The translations under genes were made by a program, and so were the position numbers. 64,000 nt of DNA. Origin: Gammaproteobacteria bacterium (GTDB lineage Bacteria > Pseudomonadota > Gammaproteobacteria > Xanthomonadales > SZUA-36). Where the stretch lies: assembly GCA_021772915.1 (NCBI GenBank), contig JAJFLB010000008.1, positions 59,902 through 123,901 on the forward strand, in the 5' to 3' direction. A model generated the notes under the pieces. It had not been told where the DNA came from, searched no databases, and was given only the letters and a program-made list of their open reading frames with translations. Of the stretch, positions 61,038-64,000 are shown piece by piece (position 1 is the first letter of the stretch; every line of letters begins with the position of its first letter).

Positions 61038-61202
61038 TAGCAGCCTGTCGCACTTAACATGATCTACTGCGAAAAAACAGAGTTTGGCCAGATTTTCCGC
61101 TCTTTCTCGTTAAATAGCGGTGCTATTCGCCTCAAAAGATCGAAAAATCTGACTCAAATCTGCTTTCTCTCGCTACGATCGGTCAAGTCCGACAGGCTGC
61201 TA
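61038..61202. repeat. 165-bp fold-back (MITE/REP-like) element
   Basis: Terminal 21-bp inverted repeats match at 19 of 21 positions: TAGCAGCCTGTCGCACTTAAC (first 20 of 21 shown as TAGCAGCCTGTCGCACTTAA) and its complement ending at 61202. Inside lie nested arms, CAGATTTT paired with AAAATCTG, and a central AATAGC-GGT-GCTATT hairpin, so the whole unit can fold into one long stem. It begins 9 nt after the propeller stop codon and cuts the end off a monooxygenase gene. Confidence 0.75.
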
Positions 61203-61330
61203 TTCCCCCGGATTAAACACCAGAGACCACCTGTCATTGAGAAGATAATCGATTGGGCTTTTTTGAAGTCGGTTTTGAATTCCTTTTCTTGCCCGGGAAT
61301 TACGTCGAGAATGGCAACTTCCAGAATCAT
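61203..61330 (-). pseudogene. 5' fragment of an antibiotic-biosynthesis-monooxygenase-type gene
   Basis: Reads MILEVAILDVIPGQEKEFKT then AQSIIFSMTGG, the conserved opening of small ABM-domain proteins (heme/quinone-type monooxygenase fold), and then runs into the fold-back element. More than half of the usual ~95-105 residues is missing. Presumably inactivated by that insertion. Confidence 0.65.
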
Positions 61331-61343
61331 TATAAATGCTATT

Positions 61344-62534
61344 TTACTTGTGTTTCGAGAGCGCCAATAGTTTTGCTTCATAGAGTTTCCGGAATTGTTT
61401 TCGACTGGCATTTTTCACCGCACTGACCATGGCTACCTCTGCCGAGTCAAGCCGGCCCAGTTGATAATAGGTCTTGGCCATGCCGAAATGTCCTTCGTGA
61501 AGATACGGCGCTATCTCTACGGATTTCTTGTAGTGAGTCAGCGCATCAGAATAATTTCCTTCCTGGTAGGCGTCTTCAGCCAGTAACCACCACTCAAAAG
61601 GATCGGCGTCTTTATATTTGGCGATCCGTTGCGTTATCTCGTCAGCCTCGGTCGTTCGCCCTTGATTGTTTAGCAGTGCGCGGTAGTTTTTCAATAGACT
61701 AAGTTTTTCATCGAACTTCTCTATGCCATAAAGGTAAATCTGCTCGGCGGTCTGTTCATCACCGGATCGGCGATAGAGAATGGCCAGCATATTGATCGCA
61801 TGGGGGTGATCTGCAGCATGAATCATTGATTCTTTGGTAAACCAGTATGCACGGGAATAATCCTCCTTTGCCAGCGCATCGGTGGCCAGGTTACGATAGT
61901 ACATGGCAGTGAATTCCGCTTCTGATATCCGGCGAATATAACGTGATTTTCCTGTGGGGAAATAGTCGACAATCACCCTGGAGAGAGTCGGCCTTATGAG
62001 TTTCTTATCGTTGCCAGCATCACCGACAGGGGCTACTGGCCGGTACAACACACTGCGTACATGTGTGCCACGTAAAATTGTGTTTTCCTGCTTTTCGAAT
62101 AGAGGCAAATCATCCATGTACTGATATGCCACCCGTACCTTGACCAGTCTAGCCAGGGCCGTCGTGGTATTTGCCAGCGAGAGGCAATTGCCCCCTGACA
62201 GCTTGAATACTTCATTGGCCGTACGAGTTTCGTGGCTATAATCAAAGGCACTCGCTTCGGTCTTAAGATATTCGACGACACGTTCGTGCCCAGGTATGTC
62301 ACGGTTTGCAGCGTCGTGATAATAAGAGAGAAAGGCCTGCTGTCGCGCCGGCGATAGCCGGTAGATTTCATCACTGTCAACGATTGCGGGCCGTTCAACG
62401 GCGAAGGGCGGAATATCCTGTGGCAATTGCCATGTCTTGGCAAGCGGCTCGATAGTTGCGATCGGCGGGTTCACTGGTACAGTCGAACAGGCTGTAACCA
62501 AGGCCACTATCACCAGCAATAGGAATTGGGGCAT
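61344..62534 (-). CDS. Transglutaminase-like/TPR lipoprotein
   Basis: Predicted lipoprotein of 396 residues (MPQFLLLVIVALVTAC, Cys near residue 16). Residues ~90-200 hold a transglutaminase/SirB1-like segment (ANEVFKLSGGNCLSLANTTT, with the candidate nucleophile Cys) but the later His/Asp are not clear. Residues ~210-390 are TPR repeats (HAINMLAILYRRSGDEQTAE, YQEGNYSDALTHYKKSVEIA, FGMAKTYYQLGRLDSAEVAM). Similar proteins occur in envelope or peptide-processing contexts. Longer starts exist (ATG 62588 with GGGA upstream; TTG 62606), but a lipoprotein signal favours 62534. Confidence 0.8.
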   Translation of the reverse strand: MPQFLLLVIVALVTACSTVPVNPPIATIEPLAKTWQLPQDIPPFAVERPAIVDSDEIYRLSPARQQAFLSYYHDAANRDIPGHERVVEYLKTEASAFDYSHETRTANEVFKLSGGNCLSLANTTTALARLVKVRVAYQYMDDLPLFEKQENTILRGTHVRSVLYRPVAPVGDAGNDKKLIRPTLSRVIVDYFPTGKSRYIRRISEAEFTAMYYRNLATDALAKEDYSRAYWFTKESMIHAADHPHAINMLAILYRRSGDEQTAEQIYLYGIEKFDEKLSLLKNYRALLNNQGRTTEADEITQRIAKYKDADPFEWWLLAEDAYQEGNYSDALTHYKKSVEIAPYLHEGHFGMAKTYYQLGRLDSAEVAMVSAVKNASRKQFRKLYEAKLLALSKHK

Positions 62535-62826
62535 CTTTCCAACATTCTGAAGTTTGCACTGAGGCAATAAAACAGTAAATGTATACATCTCATAATCCCG
62601 CCACAACTATATCTATTGACTATTTTCGTGACCTTGTTGTGTTGATAAATCAATTATAGACAATATCATTAAGTGCTGCCTTGCAGAGTACTGTATGTCA
62701 TGAAGTTTTGTCTGAACGCGGGATCGAGCGCTTATCCATGACCCGCAATGGGCAAATCCGTTATGAACTGAAAACACCCTATCGTAACGGTACAACCCAC
62801 ATCATATTTGAGCCGCTGGATTTTAT

Positions 62827-62877
62827 GTACAGGATGTACGGTATGCCGTGGGCGCAGGGATGCACAAGAACGGCCAT
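62827..62877 (+). repeat. 51-nt in-frame insertion in transposase remnant
   Basis: Separates FEPLDF from ISRL, which are contiguous in IS91-type proteins. It starts GTACAGGATGTACGG and ends AAGAACGGCCAT, and contains no stop. Confidence 0.5.
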
Positions 62878-62911
62878 TTCCAGGCTGGTAGCTTTGATTC
62901 CCAAACCCAGA

Positions 62912-63210
62912 CAAGGTGAGCCCCTTAGCCCGCATATTTCACCAGCCGGTAATGGGCCTCACCACAAGCAAATGAATCAATTGAATTAAATGACATATTT
63001 ACAAACAAATCCCAAAGTACACTTTGTACCCGGCCCAATGCCTATCCCAGCCCTGGCTTGTCCATATACGCCTGGACTTGAGCTTCCATCAGGCCATAGC
63101 TACGGCTATGGCCTTCAGTCCAGCCCGGCATCCAGTCGCATCTGGCCGGCGCCATCATCCAGGATACTGGTGAAATATGGGGGTTAGGGGCGAGAAGGTA
63201 CCCTGGGGTA
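62912..63210 (+). repeat. 299-nt insertion in transposase remnant
   Basis: Sits between the IPKPR and VNLTRFHG codons. Starts CAAGGTGAGC and ends GAGAAGGTACCCTGGGGTA, termini close to those of the 45-nt inserts. Contains a hairpin AGGCCATAGC-TACG-GCTATGGCCT (63091-63114). Confidence 0.55.
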
Positions 63211-63435
63211 GTTAACCTGACCCGCTTCCATGGAGTATTTGCACCCAATAGTCACTACCGAGCACGGGTAATACCAGCCGGACGCGGCAAATGCAAAAAG
63301 CCCCAATCACTCGATGAGAGCGACCAAACGCCTGCCAAAAAAAGGGCTTGGCCCAGGCCAGCCTCTCGACCGCTGTGCGATCTCACCTTCTCAATAACTT
63401 GGGCAAAGCGATTAAAGCGTGTTTTCAATAGTGAC

Positions 63436-63480
63436 AAGGTGAATTGATGCGCAGTATCAAGAGAGGGTGCCCCGGGGCAT
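63436..63480 (+). repeat. 45-nt insertion in transposase remnant, copy 2
   Basis: Between GAC and ATC codons of the VFN-D-IETC region, the same junction as at 48128-48172. Both copies contain TGA in frame. Confidence 0.65.
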
Positions 63481-63655
63481 ATCGAAACTTGCGATAAGTG
63501 CGGTGGTGATGTACGCATCATTGCCAGCATCGAAGATCCTATTGTCATCGGGAAGATACTTACTCACCTGAATGACAAGCTATCTTCTGTTGCGACTACT
63601 CTACTGCCAGAATGCAGAGCCCCACCTCTGGCCGAATTGCTCGAAGGACTTTAAG

Positions 63656-64000
63656 TCAATTCAAGACACGTTATTGTTGCATCGGATCACGCGGCAGAGC
63701 CACTTGCGGGCCTGCGACAGGATCTAGCTTGCCAACGCATTGAATCTTGGGATTTCGGAGCAATGGGAATTAGAGTTTGGCATTACCCTGGAAGAAATGG
63801 GGAGAAAAATGGGCTTTCTGGTTACTGCATAACCTTTGATTTCAGGAAAAATAGCCTTCATTCGTCTTCGTATAGACGCCCCCTATGTCAACCTGAATAT
63901 TGCATTCTGATCGCAGAGCGGGTTTGACCGTGGACTAACATCCTCGTATTCGCGTGCTGGTTAACGCATTAAGATTTGTCCGTTTTGGGGTTACCACAAC
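63656..64000. other. Window end, no recognisable gene
   Basis: After the transposase remnant. No open frame with family features, no RNA gene and no clear inverted repeat was seen; it may contain the decayed end of the insertion sequence. Confidence 0.4.

Larger units (their letters stand above)
62690..63655 (+). mobile_element. Degenerate IS91-family transposase, C-terminal half with three insertions
   Basis: Reads TRNGQIRYELKTPYRNGTTH, FEPLDF, then ISRLVALIPKPR, VNLTRFHGVFAPNSHYRARV, SITWAKRLKRVFN and IETCDKCGGDVRIIASIEDP, the ordered C-terminal motifs of IS91-type Y2 transposases. They are split by inserts of 51, 299 and 45 nt, the second shifting frame and the third adding a stop. No N-terminal half is attached. 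It cannot be active. Confidence 0.8.

Noticed and set aside
62681..62989. 102-codon open frame read as an intact small protein
   Set aside because: Its centre is the TPYRNGTTH...FEPLDF segment of an IS91-type transposase and its end runs into an insertion; it is a remnant.
1..64000. CRISPR arrays, rRNA and tRNA genes
   Set aside because: No regularly spaced direct repeats and no tRNA or rRNA-like segments were noticed in the intergenic regions; a covariance-model scan would be needed to exclude small RNAs.

Overview
The window looks like a chromosomal segment of a heterotrophic, probably marine Gammaproteobacterium. The evidence is two large TonB-dependent receptors, a TRAP transporter, a corrinoid/tetrahydrofolate one-carbon module, heterotetrameric sarcosine oxidase, many exported beta-propeller proteins, and Shine-Dalgarno-led genes of moderate GC. 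This assignment is an inference; no rRNA, tRNA or housekeeping marker is present. Two stretches differ in base use: a very AT-rich lipoprotein gene (4456-5775) that reads like Bacteroidota DNA, and an AT-leaning six-gene catabolic cassette (5920-10219). Decayed pieces of IS91-type (Y2, rolling-circle) transposase genes lie near 10.3, 26.4, 48.1 and 62.7-63.7 kb, mostly at joins between unrelated modules.

Layout. 0.1-4.3 kb: TonB receptor, exported RidA-like protein, family-25 glycosyltransferase, frameshifted carboxymuconolactone-decarboxylase-type pseudogene. 4.5-5.8 kb: foreign HExxH lipoprotein. 5.9-10.2 kb: cupin, branched-chain-type aminotransferase, alpha/beta hydrolase and RraA-like protein, divergent from an Lrp/AsnC regulator and a nitrilase-fold hydrolase. 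10.6-13.0 kb: exported amidohydrolase with an unusual transmembrane insert, plus a small membrane-anchored protein.

13.3-26.3 kb is the most unusual part. It encodes several secreted beta-propeller proteins around an AraC-type regulator and an ATP-grasp enzyme. Four of them, otherwise built differently (NHL propeller plus metallo-beta-lactamase fold; NHL propeller alone; pappalysin-like protease plus propeller; FG-GAP/UnbV propeller), end in or carry the same ~135-residue domain. Two divergent gene pairs in this region share duplicated promoter blocks containing an inverted GAAACCGA operator-like motif, and a related site lies upstream of the AraC gene. I regard this as the best candidate for an undescribed system.

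26.9-48.0 kb is a predicted N-methyl-compound demethylation region: MetF-like reductase, pterin-dependent methyltransferase, corrinoid protein, GltS-type symporter, exported serine hydrolase, non-pyrrolysine MttB-family methyltransferase and GlxA/GbdR-type regulator, then a TPR-sulfotransferase, a second TonB receptor, soxBDAG, another amine/amino-acid oxidase and a LysR regulator. The genes could carry a betaine-like substrate through dimethyl and monomethyl intermediates while feeding methyl groups into tetrahydrofolate.

48.3-53.9 kb: TRAP transporter (P, Q, M) followed by an M24-fold protein with an altered metal site, an HSL-type esterase and a PPOX-type flavin protein. 54.2-62.5 kb: M3 oligopeptidase lipoprotein, remnant PLP decarboxylase, glutathione S-transferase, 1.1 kb-residue sortilin/BNR-type propeller, a 165-bp fold-back element that truncates a monooxygenase gene, and a transglutaminase-like/TPR lipoprotein. 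62.7-64.0 kb: a transposase pseudogene riddled with small insertions, then no recognisable gene.
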